Assembly: GCF_043290135.1 (NCBI RefSeq)
Contig: NC_134701.1
Span: 2,661,001 to 2,725,000 of the forward strand
DNA: 64,000 nt
Origin: Rhipicephalus microplus
Taxonomy: Eukaryota; Arthropoda; Arachnida; Ixodida; Ixodidae
Direction of reading: 5' to 3'
In this document: positions 11,206 through 24,109 of the stretch, piece after piece
How positions within the stretch are numbered: position 1 is the first letter of the stretch
Layout of the letters: every line of letters starts with the position of its first letter
The notes under the pieces: model-generated
What the model was told of the DNA's origin: nothing
What the model saw: the letters and a program-made list of their open reading frames with translations, nothing else
Databases searched by the model: none
Translations under genes and position numbers: made by a program

Positions 11206-11857
11206 TTAGGTTAGGTTAGGTTAGGTTAGGTTTGGTTAGGTTAGGTTAGGTTAGGTTAGATTAGGTTAGGTTGAGTTGGGTTAGGTTAGGTTAGGTTAGG
11301 TTAGGTTAGGTTGGGTTAGGTTAGGTTAGGTTAGACTACGTTAGGTTAGGTTAGGTTACGTTAGGTTACGTTAGGTTAGGTTACGTTTGGTTAGGTTAGG
11401 TTAGGTAAGGATAATTTGGTTAGGTTAGGTAAGGTTAGGTTAGGTTAGGTTAGGTTGGGTTTTGTTGGGTTGGGTTGGGTTGGGTTAGGTTGGGTTAGGT
11501 TAGGTTAGGTTACGTTAGGTCAGGTTAGGTTAGGTTAGGTTACGTTAGGTTATGTTAGGTTAGGTTAGGTTACGTTAGGTTAGGTTAGGTCAGGTAAGGA
11601 CAGGTTACGTTAGAATAGGTTAGGTTAGGTTAGGTTACGTTAGGTTAGGTTAGGTTTGGTTAAAGTAGGTTAGGTTAGCTTAGGTTAGGTTAGGTTGGAT
11701 TGGGTTGGGTTAGGTTAGGTTAGGTTACGTTAGGTTAGGTTAGGTTTGGTTAAAGTAGGTTAGGTTAGCTTAGGTTAGGTTAGGTTGGATTGGGTTGGGT
11801 TAGGTTAGGTTAGGTTAGGTTAGGTTAGGTTAAATTAGGTTAGGTTAGGTTAGGCTA
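11206..11857 (+). repeat. TTAGG array 8 (alpha class with 90 bp duplication)
   Basis: 652 bp. A 90 bp segment is tandemly doubled: 'aaagtagg' at 11662 and 11752, each followed by 'agctt' and 'ttggattggg'. The duplication marks the lineage amplified in this region. Confidence 0.95.
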
Positions 11858-12520
11858 AGATATGAACCGCGCTAAAACCGCATTAAACAATGTCACTTAG
11901 TGAGATGCTGTGTTTTTCAGCATTACATTCGGGAACTGCGATATCTAATGTGAAAGCGCATGAAACCGTCGTAATCTTGTAGAAAACATTGTAAAGTAGC
12001 GAATAAAACGTTTTCTAACGATAGTAGTGCGAAGGTTAGGTTAGTTTAAGCTAGGTAGCGTCGTGAAACTACCAAAAACGACGTCATCTAACGAGATAGT
12101 GTTGTTTTATTGCGAGTATTAAACTGCGATAGGTGAAATGTTGTGAAAGCACACAAAACGCCATGAACAAGCCAAATACTGTGTGTTCTACCGTTACAAG
12201 TGCGAAACTGCTATATTGTGATATTCTTGTTAAAGCGCATACAAGCATCGTGAAACCTTTAAGAATGATGTCATTTAGCGAGAGACAGCGTTCTGTACTG
12301 TAATAAGTTGGTGAAAAACTGTGAGGTCATGCAAATATCGTAATTGTGAACGAAACAGTGTAATAGAGCGTTTTGAGATACAAGTGCGAATGTTAGGTTA
12401 GGTTAAGATATGAACCGTTGTAAAACCGCATTAAACACTGTCACTTTGTGAGATGCAGTGTTTTTCACCATTACAAGTCGGGAACTGCGATATCTAATGT
12501 AAAAGCGCATGAAACCGTCG
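11858..12520. repeat. Satellite block: a monomer + P stub
   Basis: Monomer 11858-12405 (548 bp) with allele 'gatagtagtg' (versus 'gatagaagtg'), 'attcttgtt', 'cctttaag'. P stub 12406-12520. Confidence 0.92.
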
Positions 12521-13147
12521 TTAGGTTAGGTTAGGTTAGGTTAGGTTAGATTAGGTTAGGTTGGGTTGAGTTGGGTTAGGTTAGGTTAGGTTAGGTTAGG
12601 TTGGGTTAGGTGAGGTTAGGTTAGGTTAGGTTACGTTAGGTTAGGTTACGTTATGTTACGTTAGGTTAGGTTACGTTAGGTTAGGTTAGGTTAGGTTAAG
12701 TAAGGATGATTTGGTTAGATTAGGTAAGGTTAGGTTAGGTTAGGTTGGGTTGGGTGTTGTTGGGTTGGGTTGGGTTGGGTTGGGTTAGGTTGGGTTAGGT
12801 TAGGTTAGGTTACGTTAGGTTAGGTTAGGTTAGGTTACGTTAGGTTATGTTAGGTTAGGTTAGGTTACGTTAGGTTAGGTTAGGTCAGGTAAGGTTAGGT
12901 TACGTTAGAATAGGCTAGGTTAGGTTAGGTTACGTTAGGTTAGGTTAGGTTAGGTTTGGTTAGGTTAGGTTAGGTTAGCTTAGGTTAGGTTACGGTGGGT
13001 TGGGTTAGGTTAGGTTAGGTTAGGTTAGGTTGGGTTAGGTTAGTTTAGGTTAGGTTATGTTAGGTAAAGTTTGGTTACGTTAGGTTAGGTTGGGTTAGGT
13101 AAGGTTAGGTTAGGTTAAATTAGGTTAGGTTAGGTTAGGTTAGGTTA
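12521..13147 (+). repeat. TTAGG array 9 (beta class)
   Basis: 627 bp. Full beta landmarks plus allele 'ggtgagg' near 12610, shared with arrays 14, 16 and 18 but not 7, 11 or 20. Confidence 0.95.
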
Positions 13148-13811
13148 GGATATGAACCACGCTAAAACCGCATTAAACAATGCCACTTAGTGAGATGCTG
13201 TGTTTTTCAGCATTACAAGTCGGGAACTGCGATATCTAATGTGAAAGCGCATGAAACCGTCGTAATCTTGTAGAAAACATTGTAAAGTAGCGAATAAAAC
13301 GTTTTCTAACTATAGAAGTGCGAAGGTTAGGTTAGTTTGAGCTAGGTAGCGTCGTGAAACCACCAAAAACGACGTCATCTAACGAGATATAATTGTTTTA
13401 TTGCGAGTACGAAACTGCCATAGGTGAAGTGTTGTGAAAGCACACAAAACGGCATGAACAAGCCAAATACTGCGTGTTGTACCGTTACAAGTGCGAAACT
13501 GCTATGTTGTGATATTCTCGTTAAAGCGCATGCAAGCATCGTGAAACCTTAAAGAATGATGTCATTTAGCGATATACAGCGTTCTGTACTGTAATAAGTT
13601 GGAGAAAAACTGTGATGTCATGCAAATATCTTAAACGTGAACAACACAGTGTAATAGAGCGTTTTTAGATACAAGTGCGAATGTTAGGTTAGGTTAAGAT
13701 ATGAATTGTCGTAAAACCGCATTAAACAATGTCACTTAGTGAGATGCAGTGTTTCTCACCATTACAAGTCGGTAACTGCGATATCTAATGTGAAAGCGCT
13801 TGCAACCGTCG
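13148..13811. repeat. Satellite block: b monomer + P stub
   Basis: Monomer 13148-13696 (549 bp), 'gaacaacacag' allele. P stub 13697-13811. Confidence 0.92.
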
Positions 13812-14453
13812 TTAGGTTAGGTTAGGTTAGGTTAGGTTTGGTTAGGTTAGGTTAGGTTAGGTTAGATTAGGTTAGGTTGAGTTGGGTTAGGTTAGGTTAG
13901 GTTAGGTTAGGTTAGGTTGGGTTAGGTTAGGTTAGGTTAGACTACGTTAGGTTAGGTTAGGTTACGTTAGGTTACGTTAGGTTAGGTTACGTTTGGTTAG
14001 GTTAGGTTAGGTAAGGATAATTTGGTTAGGTTAGGTAAGGTTAGGTTAGGTTAGGTTAGGTTGGGTTTTGTTGGGTTGGGTTGGGTTGGGTTAGGTTGGG
14101 TTAGGTTAGGTTAGGTTACGTTAGGTCAGGTTAGGTTAGGTTAGGTTACGTTAGGTTATGTTAGGTTAGGTTAGGTTACGTTAGGTTAGGTTAGGTCAGG
14201 TAAGGACAGGTTACGTTAGAATAGGTTAGGTTAGGTTAGGTTACGTTAGGTTAGGTTAGGTTTGGTTAAAGTAGGTTAGGTTAGCTTAGGTTAGGTTAGG
14301 TTGGATTGGGTTGGGTTAGGTTAGGTTAGGTTACGTTAGGTTAGGTTAGGTTTGGTTAAAGTAGGTTAGGTTAGCTTAGGTTAGGTTAGGTTGGATTGGG
14401 TTGGGTTAGGTTAGGTTAGGTTAGGTTAAATTAGGTTAGGTTAGGTTAGGCTA
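13812..14453 (+). repeat. TTAGG array 10 (alpha class with 90 bp duplication)
   Basis: 642 bp; doubled 'aaagtagg' segment at 14268 and 14358. Ten bases (two pentamers) shorter than array 8. Confidence 0.95.
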
Positions 14454-15116
14454 AGATATGAACCGCGCTAAAACCGCATTAAACAATGTCACTTAGTGAG
14501 ATGCTGTGTTTTTCAGCATTACATTCGGGAACTGCGATATCTAATGTGAAAGCGCATGAAACCGTCGTAATCTTGTAGAAAACATTGTAAAGTAGCGAAT
14601 AAAACGTTTTCTAACGATAGAAGTGCGAAGGTTAGGTTAGTTTAAGCTAGGTAGCGTCGTGAAACTACCAAAAACGACGTCATCTAACGAGATAGTGTTG
14701 TTTTATTGCGAGTATTAAACTGCGATAGGTGAAATGTTGTGAAAGCACACAAAACGCCATGAGCAAGCCAAATACTGTGTGTTCTACCGTTACAAGTGCG
14801 AAACTGCTATATTGTGATATTCTCGTTAAAGCGCATACAAGCATCGTGAAACCTTAAAGAATGATGTCATTTAGCGAGAGACAGCGTTCTGTACTGTAAT
14901 AAGTTGGTGAAAAACTGTGAGGTCATGCAAATATCGTAATTGTGAACGAAACAGTGTAATAGAGCGTTTTGAGATACAAGTGCGAATGTTAGGTTAGGTT
15001 AAGATATGAACCGTTGTAAAACCGCATTAAACACTGTCACTTTGTGAGATGCAGTGTTTTTCACCATTACAAGTCGGGAACTGCGATATCTAATGTAAAA
15101 GCGCATGAAACCGTCG
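14454..15116. repeat. Satellite block: a monomer + P stub
   Basis: Monomer 14454-15001 (548 bp) with private 'catgagcaagcc' and alleles 'gatagaagtg', 'attctcgtt', 'ccttaaag' matching the copy at 26038, not its neighbours. P stub 15002-15116. Confidence 0.92.
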
Positions 15117-15658
15117 TTAGGTTAGGTTAGGTTAGGTTAGGTTAGATTAGGTTAGGTTGGGTTGAGTTGGGTTAGGTTAGGTTAGGTTAGGTTAGGTTGG
15201 GTTAGGTTAGGTTAGGTTAGGTTAGGTTACGTTAGGTTAGGTTACGTTATGTTACGTTAGGTTAGGTTACGTTAGGTTAGGTTAGGTTAGGTTAAGTAAG
15301 GATGATTTGGTTAGATTAGGTAAGGTTAGGTTAGGTTAGGTTGGGTTGGGTGTTGTTGGGTTGGGTTGGGTTAGGTTGGGTTAGGTTAGGTTAGGTTACG
15401 TTAGGTTAGGTTAGGTTAGGTTACGTTAGGTTATGTTAGGTTAGGTTAGGTTACGTTAGGTTAGGTTAGGTCAGGTAAGGTTAGGTTACGTTAGAATAGG
15501 CTAGGTTAGGTTAGGTTACGTTAGGTTAGGTTAGGTTAGGTTGGGTTAGGTTAGTTTAGGTTAGGTTATGTTAGGTAAAGTTTGGTTACGTTAGGTTAGG
15601 TTGGGTTAGGTAAGGTTAGGTTAGGTTAAATTAGGTTAGGTTAGGTTAGGTTAGGTTA
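15117..15658 (+). repeat. TTAGG array 11 (beta class, deleted)
   Basis: 542 bp, same shortened form as array 7, from which it is displaced by 5,117 bp. Confidence 0.95.
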
Positions 15659-16322
15659 GGATATGAACCACGCTAAAACCGCATTAAACAATGCCACTTA
15701 GTGAGATGCTGTGTTTTTCAGCATTACAAGTCGGGAACTGCGATATCTAATGTGAAAGCGCATGAAACCGTCGTAATCTTGTAGAAAACATTGTAAAGTA
15801 GCGAATAAAACGTTTTCTAACTATAGAAGTGCGAAGGTTAGGTTAGTTTGAGCTAGGTAGCGTCGTGAAACCACCAAAAACGACGTCATCTAACGAGATA
15901 TAATTGTTTTATTGCGAGTACGAAACTGCCATAGGTGAAGTGTTGTGAAAGCACACAAAACGGCATGAACAAGCCAAATACTGCGTGTTGTACCGTTACA
16001 AGTGCGAAACTGCTATGTTGTGATATTCTCGTTAAAGCGCATGCAAGCATCGTGAAACCTTAAAGAATGATGTCATTTAGCGATATACAGCGTTCTGTAC
16101 TGTAATAAGTTGGAGAAAAACTGTGATGTCATGCAAATATCTTAAACGTGAACAACACAGTGTAATAGAGCGTTTTTAGATACAAGTGCGAATGTTAGGT
16201 TAGGTTAAGATATGAATTGTCGTAAAACCGCATTAAACAATGTCACTTAGTGAGATGCAGTGTTTCTCACCATTACAAGTCGGTAACTGCGATATCTAAT
16301 GTGAAAGCGCTTGCAACCGTCG
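15659..16322. repeat. Satellite block: b monomer + P stub
   Basis: Monomer 15659-16207 (549 bp), counterpart of 10542 at +5,117. P stub 16208-16322. Confidence 0.92.
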
Positions 16323-16979
16323 TTAGGTTAGGTTAGGTTAGGTTAGGTTTGGTTAGGTTAGGTTAGGTTAGGTTAGATTAGGTTAGGTTGAGTTGGGTTA
16401 GGTTAGGTTAGGTTAGGTTAGGTTAGGTTGGGTTAGGTTAGGTTAGGTTAGACTACGTTAGGTTAGGTTAGGTTACGTTAGGTTACGTTAGGTTAGGTTA
16501 CGTTTGGTTAGGTTAGGTTAGGTAAGGATAATTTGGTTAGGTTAGGTAAGGTTAGGTTAGGTTAGGTTAGGTTGGGTTTTGTTGGGTTGGGTTGGGTTGG
16601 GTTAGGTTGGGTTAGGTTAGGTTAGGTTACGTTAGGTCAGGTTAGGTTAGGTTAGGTTACGTTAGGTTATGTTAGGTTAGGTTAGGTTACGTTAGGTTAG
16701 GTTAGGTCAGGTAAGGACAGGTTACGTTAGAATAGGTTAGGTTAGGTTAGGTTACGTTAGGTTAGGTTAGGTTTGGTTAAAGTAGGTTAGGTTAGCTTAG
16801 GTTAGGTTAGGTTGGATTGGGTTGGGTTAGGTTAGGTTAGGTTACGTTAGGTTAGGTTAGGTTTGGTTAAAGTAGGTTAGGTTAGCTTAGGTTAGGTTAG
16901 GTTGGATTGGGTTGGGTTAGGTTAGGTTAGGTTAGGTTAGGTTAGGTTAGGTTAAATTAGGTTAGGTTAGGTTAGGCTA
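16323..16979 (+). repeat. TTAGG array 12 (alpha class with 90 bp duplication)
   Basis: 657 bp, one pentamer longer than array 8, which is otherwise its counterpart. Confidence 0.95.
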
Positions 16980-17642
16980 AGATATGAACCGCGCTAAAAC
17001 CGCATTAAACAATGTCACTTAGTGAGATGCTGTGTTTTTCAGCATTACATTCGGGAACTGCGATATCTAATGTGAAAGCGCATGAAACCGTCGTAATCTT
17101 GTAGAAAACATTGTAAAGTAGCGAATAAAACGTTTTCTAACGATAGTAGTGCGAAGGTTAGGTTAGTTTAAGCTAGGTAGCGTCGTGAAACTACCAAAAA
17201 CGACGTCATCTAACGAGATAGTGTTGTTTTATTGCGAGTATTAAACTGCGATAGGTGAAATGTTGTGAAAGCACACAAAACGCCATGAACAAGCCAAATA
17301 CTGTGTGTTCTACCGTTACAAGTGCGAAACTGCTATATTGTGATATTCTTGTTAAAGCGCATACAAGCATCGTGAAACCTTTAAGAATGATGTCATTTAG
17401 CGAGAGACAGCGTTCTGTACTGTAATAAGTTGGTGAAAAACTGTGAGGTCATGCAAATATCGTAATTGTGAACGAAACAGTGTAATAGAGCGTTTTGAGA
17501 TACAAGTGCGAATGTTAGGTTAGGTTAAGATATGAACCGTTGTAAAACCGCATTAAACACTGTCACTTTGTGAGATGCAGTGTTTTTCACCATTACAAGT
17601 CGGGAACTGCGATATCTAATGTAAAAGCGCATGAAACCGTCG
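16980..17642. repeat. Satellite block: a monomer + P stub
   Basis: Monomer 16980-17527 (548 bp), alleles 'gatagtagtg', 'attcttgtt'. P stub 17528-17642 is of the 'gaaccgttg' type that elsewhere in this region leads into a beta array, but here an alpha-type array follows. Confidence 0.92.
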
Positions 17643-18264
17643 TTAGGTTAGGTTAGGTTAGGTTAGGTTAGGTTAGATTAGGTTAGGTTGAGTTGGGTTA
17701 GGTTAGGTTAGGTTAGGTTAGGTTAGGTTGGGTTAGGTTAGGTTAGGTTAGACTACGTTAGGTTAGGTTAGGTTACGTTAGGTTACGTTAGGTTAGGTTA
17801 CGTTTGGTTAGGTTAGGTTAGGTAAGGATAATTTGGTTAGGTTAGGTAAGGTTAGGTTAGGTTAGGTTAGGTTGGGTTTTGTTGGGTTGGGTTGGGTTGG
17901 GTTAGGTTGGGTTAGGTTAGGTTAGGTTACGTTAGGTCAGGTTAGGTTAGGTTAGGTTACGTTAGGTTATGTTAGGTTAGGTTAGGTTACGTTAGGTTAG
18001 GTTAGGTCAGGTAAGGACAGGTTACGTTAGAATAGGTTAGGTTAGGTTAGGTTACGTTAGGTTAGGTTAGGTTTGGTTAAAGTAGGTTAGGTTAGCTTAG
18101 GTTAGGTTAGGTTGGATTGGGTTGGGTTAGGTTAGGTTAGGTTACGTTAGGTTAGGTTAGGTTTGGTTAAAGTAGGTTAGGTTAGCTTAGGTTAGGTTAG
18201 GTTGGATTGGGTTGGGTTAGGTTAGGTTAGGTTAGGTTAAATTAGGTTAGGTTAGGTTAGGCTA
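17643..18264 (+). repeat. TTAGG array 13 (beta/alpha hybrid)
   Basis: 622 bp. It sits behind a beta-type stub and lacks the 'ggtttgg' that opens alpha arrays, yet from 'ttgagttggg' on it is alpha with 'gactacg', 'gggttttgttggg' and the 90 bp duplication, and ends 'ggctaagatatgaaccgcg'. The switch lies in about the first 60 bp. One b monomer and one array are missing as a result. Confidence 0.9.
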
Positions 18265-18927
18265 AGATATGAACCGCGCTAAAACCGCATTAAACAATGT
18301 CACTTAGTGAGATGCTGTGTTTTTCAGCATTACATTCGGGAACTGCGATATCTAATGTGAAAGCGCATGAAACCGTCGTAATCTTGTAGAAAACATTGTA
18401 AAGTAGCGAATAAAACGTTTTCTAACGATAGTAGTGCGAAGGTTAGGTTAGTTTAAGCTAGGTAGCGTCGTGAAACTACCAATAACGACGTCATCTAACG
18501 AGATAGTGTTGTTTTATTGCGAGTATTAAACTGCGATAGGTGAAATGTTGTGAAAGCACACAAAACGCCATGAACAAGCCAAATACTGTGTGTTCTACCG
18601 TTACAAGTGCGAAACTGCTATATTGTGATATTCTTGTTAAAGCGCATACAAGCATCGTGAAACCTTTAAGAATGATGTCATTTAGCGAGAGACAGCGTTC
18701 TGTACTGTAATAAGTTGGTGAAAAACTGTGAGGTCATGCAAATATCGTAATTGTGAACGAAACAGTGTAATAGAGCGTTTTGAGATACAAGTGCGAATGT
18801 TAGGTTAGGTTAAGATATGAACCGTTGTAAAACCGCATTAAACACTGTCACTTTGTGAGATGCAGTGTTTTTCACCATTACAAGTCGGGAACTGCGATAT
18901 CTAATGTAAAAGCGCATGAAACCGTCG
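18265..18927. repeat. Satellite block: a monomer + P stub
   Basis: Monomer 18265-18812 (548 bp) with 'gatagtagtg' and 'ccaataacg', the latter shared only with the copy at 20856. P stub 18813-18927. Confidence 0.92.
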
Positions 18928-19549
18928 TTAGGTTAGGTTAGGTTAGGTTAGGTTAGATTAGGTTAGGTTGGGTTGAGTTGGGTTAGGTTAGGTTAGGTTA
19001 GGTTAGGTTGGGTTAGGTGAGGTTAGGTTAGGTTAGGTTACGTTAGGTTAGGTTACGTTATGTTACGTTAGGTTAGGTTACGTTAGGTTAGGTTAGGTTA
19101 GGTTAAGTAAGGATGATTTGGTTAGATTAGGTAAGGTTAGGTTAGGTTAGGTTGGGTTGGGTGTTGTTGGGTTGGGTTGGGTTGGGTTAGGTTGGGTTAG
19201 GTTAGGTTAGGTTACGTTAGGTTAGGTTAGGTTAGGTTACGTTAGGTTGTGTTAGGTTAGGTTAGGTTACGTTAGGTTAGGTTAGGTCAGGTAAGGTTAG
19301 GTTACGTTAGAATAGGCTAGGTTAGGTTAGGTTACGTTAGGTTAGGTTAGGTTAGGTTAGGTTTGGTTAGGTTAGGTTAGGTTAGCTTAGGTTAGGTTAC
19401 GGTGGGTTGGGTTAGGTTAGGTTAGGTTAGGTTAGGTTGGGTTAGGTTAGTTTAGGTTAGGTTATGTTAGGTAAAGTTTGGTTACGTTAGGTTAGGTTGG
19501 GTTAGGTAAGGTTAGGTTAGGTTAAATTAGGTTAGGTTAGGTTAGGTTA
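18928..19549 (+). repeat. TTAGG array 14 (beta class)
   Basis: 622 bp with 'ggtgagg' and 'ggttgtgttagg' alleles; the same pair marks arrays 16 and 18. Confidence 0.95.
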
Positions 19550-20213
19550 GGATATGAACCACGCTAAAACCGCATTAAACAATGCCACTTAGTGAGATGC
19601 TGTGTTTTTCAGCATTACAAGTCGGGAACTGCGATATCTAATGTGAAAGCGCATGAAACCGTCGTAATCTTGTAGAAAACATTGTAAAGTAGCGAATAAA
19701 ACGTTTTCTAACTATAGAAGTGCGAAGGTTAGGTTAGTTTGAGCTAGGTAGCGTCGTGAAACCACCAAAAACGACGTCATCTAACGAGATATAATTGTTT
19801 TATTGCGAGTACGAAACTGCCATAGGTGAAGTGTTGTGAAAGCACACAAAACGGCATGAACAAGCCAAATACTGCGTGTTGTACCGTTACAAGTGCGAAA
19901 CTGCTATGTTGTGATATTCTCGTTAAAGCGCATGCAAGCATCGTGAAACCTTAAAGAATGATGTCATTTAGCGATATACAGCGTTCTGTACTGTAATAAG
20001 TTGGAGAAAAACTGTGATGTCATGCAAATATCTTAAACGTGAACAACACAGTGTAATAGAGCGTTTTTAGATACAAGTGCGAATGTTAGGTTAGGTTAAG
20101 ATATGAATTGTCGTAAAACCGCATTAAACAATGTCACTTAGTGAGATGCAGTGTTTCTCACCATTACAAGTCGGTAACTGCGATATCTAATGTGAAAGCG
20201 CTTGCAACCGTCG
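19550..20213. repeat. Satellite block: b monomer + P stub
   Basis: Monomer 19550-20098 (549 bp), 'gaacaacacag' allele. P stub 20099-20213. Confidence 0.92.
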
Positions 20214-20855
20214 TTAGGTTAGGTTAGGTTAGGTTAGGTTTGGTTAGGTTAGGTTAGGTTAGGTTAGATTAGGTTAGGTTGAGTTGGGTTAGGTTAGGTT
20301 AGGTTAGGTTAGGTTAGGTTGGGTTAGGTTAGGTTAGGTTAGACTACGTTAGGTTAGGTTAGGTTACGTTAGGTTACGTTAGGTTAGGTTACGTTTGGTT
20401 AGGTTAGGTTAGGTAAGGATAATTTGGTTAGGTTAGGTAAGGTTAGGTTAGGTTAGGTTAGGTTGGGTTTTGTTGGGTTGGGTTGGGTTGGGTTAGGTTG
20501 GGTTAGGTTAGGTTAGGTTACGTTAGGTCAGGTTAGGTTAGGTTAGGTTACGTTAGGTTATGTTAGGTTAGGTTAGGTTACGTTAGGTTAGGTTAGGTCA
20601 GGTAAGGACAGGTTACGTTAGAATAGGTTAGGTTAGGTTAGGTTACGTTAGGTTAGGTTAGGTTTGGTTAAAGTAGGTTAGGTTAGCTTAGGTTAGGTTA
20701 GGTTGGATTGGGTTGGGTTAGGTTAGGTTAGGTTACGTTAGGTTAGGTTAGGTTTGGTTAAAGTAGGTTAGGTTAGCTTAGGTTAGGTTAGGTTGGATTG
20801 GGTTGGGTTAGGTTAGGTTAGGTTAGGTTAAATTAGGTTAGGTTAGGTTAGGCTA
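20214..20855 (+). repeat. TTAGG array 15 (alpha class with 90 bp duplication)
   Basis: 642 bp, same length and landmarks as arrays 10, 17 and 19. Confidence 0.95.
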
Positions 20856-21518
20856 AGATATGAACCGCGCTAAAACCGCATTAAACAATGTCACTTAGTG
20901 AGATGCTGTGTTTTTCAGCATTACATTCGGGAACTGCGATATCTAATGTGAAAGCGCATGAAACCGTCGTAATCTTGTAGAAAACATTGTAAAGTAGCGA
21001 ATAAAACGTTTTCTAACGATAGTAGTGCGAAGGTTAGGTTAGTTTAAGCTAGGTAGCGTCGTGAAACTACCAATAACGACGTCATCTAACGAGATAGTGT
21101 TGTTTTATTGCGAGTATTAAACTGCGATAGGTGAAATGTTGTGAAAGCACACAAAACGCCATGAACAAGCCAAATACTGTGTGTTCTACCGTTACAAGTG
21201 CGAAACTGCTATATTGTGATATTCTTGTTAAAGCGCATACAAGCATCGTGAAACCTTTAAGAATGATGTCATTTAGCGAGAGACAGCGTTCTGTACTGTA
21301 ATAAGTTGGTGAAAAACTGTGAGGTCATGCAAATATCGTAATTGTGAACGAAACAGTGTAATAGAGCGTTTTGAGATACAAGTGCGAATGTTAGGTTAGG
21401 TTAAGATATGAACCGTTGTAAAACCGCATTAAACACTGTCACTTTGTGAGATGCAGTGTTTTTCACCATTACAAGTCGGGAACTGCGATATCTAATGTAA
21501 AAGCGCATGAAACCGTCG
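20856..21518. repeat. Satellite block: a monomer + P stub
   Basis: Monomer 20856-21403 (548 bp), counterpart of 18265 at +2,591 with the same 'gatagtagtg' and 'ccaataacg' alleles. P stub 21404-21518. Confidence 0.92.
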
Positions 21519-22140
21519 TTAGGTTAGGTTAGGTTAGGTTAGGTTAGATTAGGTTAGGTTGGGTTGAGTTGGGTTAGGTTAGGTTAGGTTAGGTTAGGTT
21601 GGGTTAGGTGAGGTTAGGTTAGGTTAGGTTACGTTAGGTTAGGTTACGTTATGTTACGTTAGGTTAGGTTACGTTAGGTTAGGTTAGGTTAGGTTAAGTA
21701 AGGATGATTTGGTTAGATTAGGTAAGGTTAGGTTAGGTTAGGTTGGGTTGGGTGTTGTTGGGTTGGGTTGGGTTGGGTTAGGTTGGGTTAGGTTAGGTTA
21801 GGTTACGTTAGGTTAGGTTAGGTTAGGTTACGTTAGGTTGTGTTAGGTTAGGTTAGGTTACGTTAGGTTAGGTTAGGTCAGGTAAGGTTAGGTTACGTTA
21901 GAATAGGCTAGGTTAGGTTAGGTTACGTTAGGTTAGGTTAGGTTAGGTTAGGTTTGGTTAGGTTAGGTTAGGTTAGCTTAGGTTAGGTTACGGTGGGTTG
22001 GGTTAGGTTAGGTTAGGTTAGGTTAGGTTGGGTTAGGTTAGTTTAGGTTAGGTTATGTTAGGTAAAGTTTGGTTACGTTAGGTTAGGTTGGGTTAGGTAA
22101 GGTTAGGTTAGGTTAAATTAGGTTAGGTTAGGTTAGGTTA
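21519..22140 (+). repeat. TTAGG array 16 (beta class)
   Basis: 622 bp, counterpart of array 14 at +2,591. Confidence 0.95.
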
Positions 22141-22804
22141 GGATATGAACCACGCTAAAACCGCATTAAACAATGCCACTTAGTGAGATGCTGTGTTTTT
22201 CAGCATTACAAGTCGGGAACTGCGATATCTAATGTGAAAGCGCATGAAACCGTCGTAATCTTGTAGAAAACATTGTAAAGTAGCGAATAAAACGTTTTCT
22301 AACTATAGAAGTGCGAAGGTTAGGTTAGTTTGAGCTAGGTAGCGTCGTGAAACCACCAAAAACGACGTCATCTAACGAGATATAATTGTTTTATTGCGAG
22401 TACGAAACTGCCATAGGTGAAGTGTTGTGAAAGCACACAAAACGGCATGAACAAGCCAAATACTGCGTGTTGTACCGTTACAAGTGCGAAACTGCTATGT
22501 TGTGATATTCTCGTTAAAGCGCATGCAAGCATCGTGAAACCTTAAAGAATGATGTCATTTAGCGATATACAGCGTTCTGTACTGTAATAAGTTGGAGAAA
22601 AACTGTGATGTCATGCAAATATCTTAAACGTGAACAACACAGTGTAATAGAGCGTTTTTAGATACAAGTGCGAATGTTAGGTTAGGTTAAGATATGAATT
22701 GTCGTAAAACCGCATTAAACAATGTCACTTAGTGAGATGCAGTGTTTCTCACCATTACAAGTCGGTAACTGCGATATCTAATGTGAAAGCGCTTGCAACC
22801 GTCG
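22141..22804. repeat. Satellite block: b monomer + P stub
   Basis: Monomer 22141-22689 (549 bp) and P stub 22690-22804, counterpart of 19550 at +2,591. Confidence 0.92.
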
Positions 22805-23446
22805 TTAGGTTAGGTTAGGTTAGGTTAGGTTTGGTTAGGTTAGGTTAGGTTAGGTTAGATTAGGTTAGGTTGAGTTGGGTTAGGTTAGGTTAGGTTAGGT
22901 TAGGTTAGGTTGGGTTAGGTTAGGTTAGGTTAGACTACGTTAGGTTAGGTTAGGTTACGTTAGGTTACGTTAGGTTAGGTTACGTTTGGTTAGGTTAGGT
23001 TAGGTAAGGATAATTTGGTTAGGTTAGGTAAGGTTAGGTTAGGTTAGGTTAGGTTGGGTTTTGTTGGGTTGGGTTGGGTTGGGTTAGGTTGGGTTAGGTT
23101 AGGTTAGGTTACGTTAGGTCAGGTTAGGTTAGGTTAGGTTACGTTAGGTTATGTTAGGTTAGGTTAGGTTACGTTAGGTTAGGTTAGGTCAGGTAAGGAC
23201 AGGTTACGTTAGAATAGGTTAGGTTAGGTTAGGTTACGTTAGGTTAGGTTAGGTTTGGTTAAAGTAGGTTAGGTTAGCTTAGGTTAGGTTAGGTTGGATT
23301 GGGTTGGGTTAGGTTAGGTTAGGTTACGTTAGGTTAGGTTAGGTTTGGTTAAAGTAGGTTAGGTTAGCTTAGGTTAGGTTAGGTTGGATTGGGTTGGGTT
23401 AGGTTAGGTTAGGTTAGGTTAAATTAGGTTAGGTTAGGTTAGGCTA
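22805..23446 (+). repeat. TTAGG array 17 (alpha class with 90 bp duplication)
   Basis: 642 bp, counterpart of array 15 at +2,591. Confidence 0.95.
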
Positions 23447-24109
23447 AGATATGAACCGCGCTAAAACCGCATTAAACAATGTCACTTAGTGAGATGCTGT
23501 GTTTTTCAGCATTACATTCGGGAACTGCGATATCTAATGTGAAAGCGCATGAAACCGTCGTAATCTTGTAGAAAACATTGTAAAGTAGCGAATAAAACGT
23601 TTTCTAACGATAGAAGTGCGAAGGTTAGGTTAGTTTAAGCTAGGTAGCGTCGTGAAACTACCAAAAACGACGTCATCTAACGAGATAGTGTTGTTTTATT
23701 GCGAGTATTAAACTGCGATAGGTGAAATGTTGTGAAAGCACACAAAACGCCATGAACAAGCCAAATACTGTGTGTTCTACCGTTACAAGTGCGAAACTGC
23801 TATATTGTGATATTCTTGTTAAAGCGCATACAAGCATCGTGAAACCTTTAAGAATGATGTCATTTAGCGAGAGACAGCGTTCTGTACTGTAATAAGTTGG
23901 TGAAAAACTGTGAGGTCATGCAAATATCGTAATTGTGAACGAAACAGTGTAATAGAGCGTTTTGAGATACAAGTGCGAATGTTAGGTTAGGTTAAGATAT
24001 GAACCGTTGTAAAACCGCATTAAACACTGTCACTTTGTGAGATGCAGTGTTTTTCACCATTACAAGTCGGGAACTGCGATATCTAATGTAAAAGCGCATG
24101 AAACCGTCG
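23447..24109. repeat. Satellite block: a monomer + P stub
   Basis: Monomer 23447-23994 (548 bp) reverts to 'gatagaagtg' and 'ccaaaaacg' while keeping 'attcttgtt', matching the copy at 9337. P stub 23995-24109. Confidence 0.92.
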
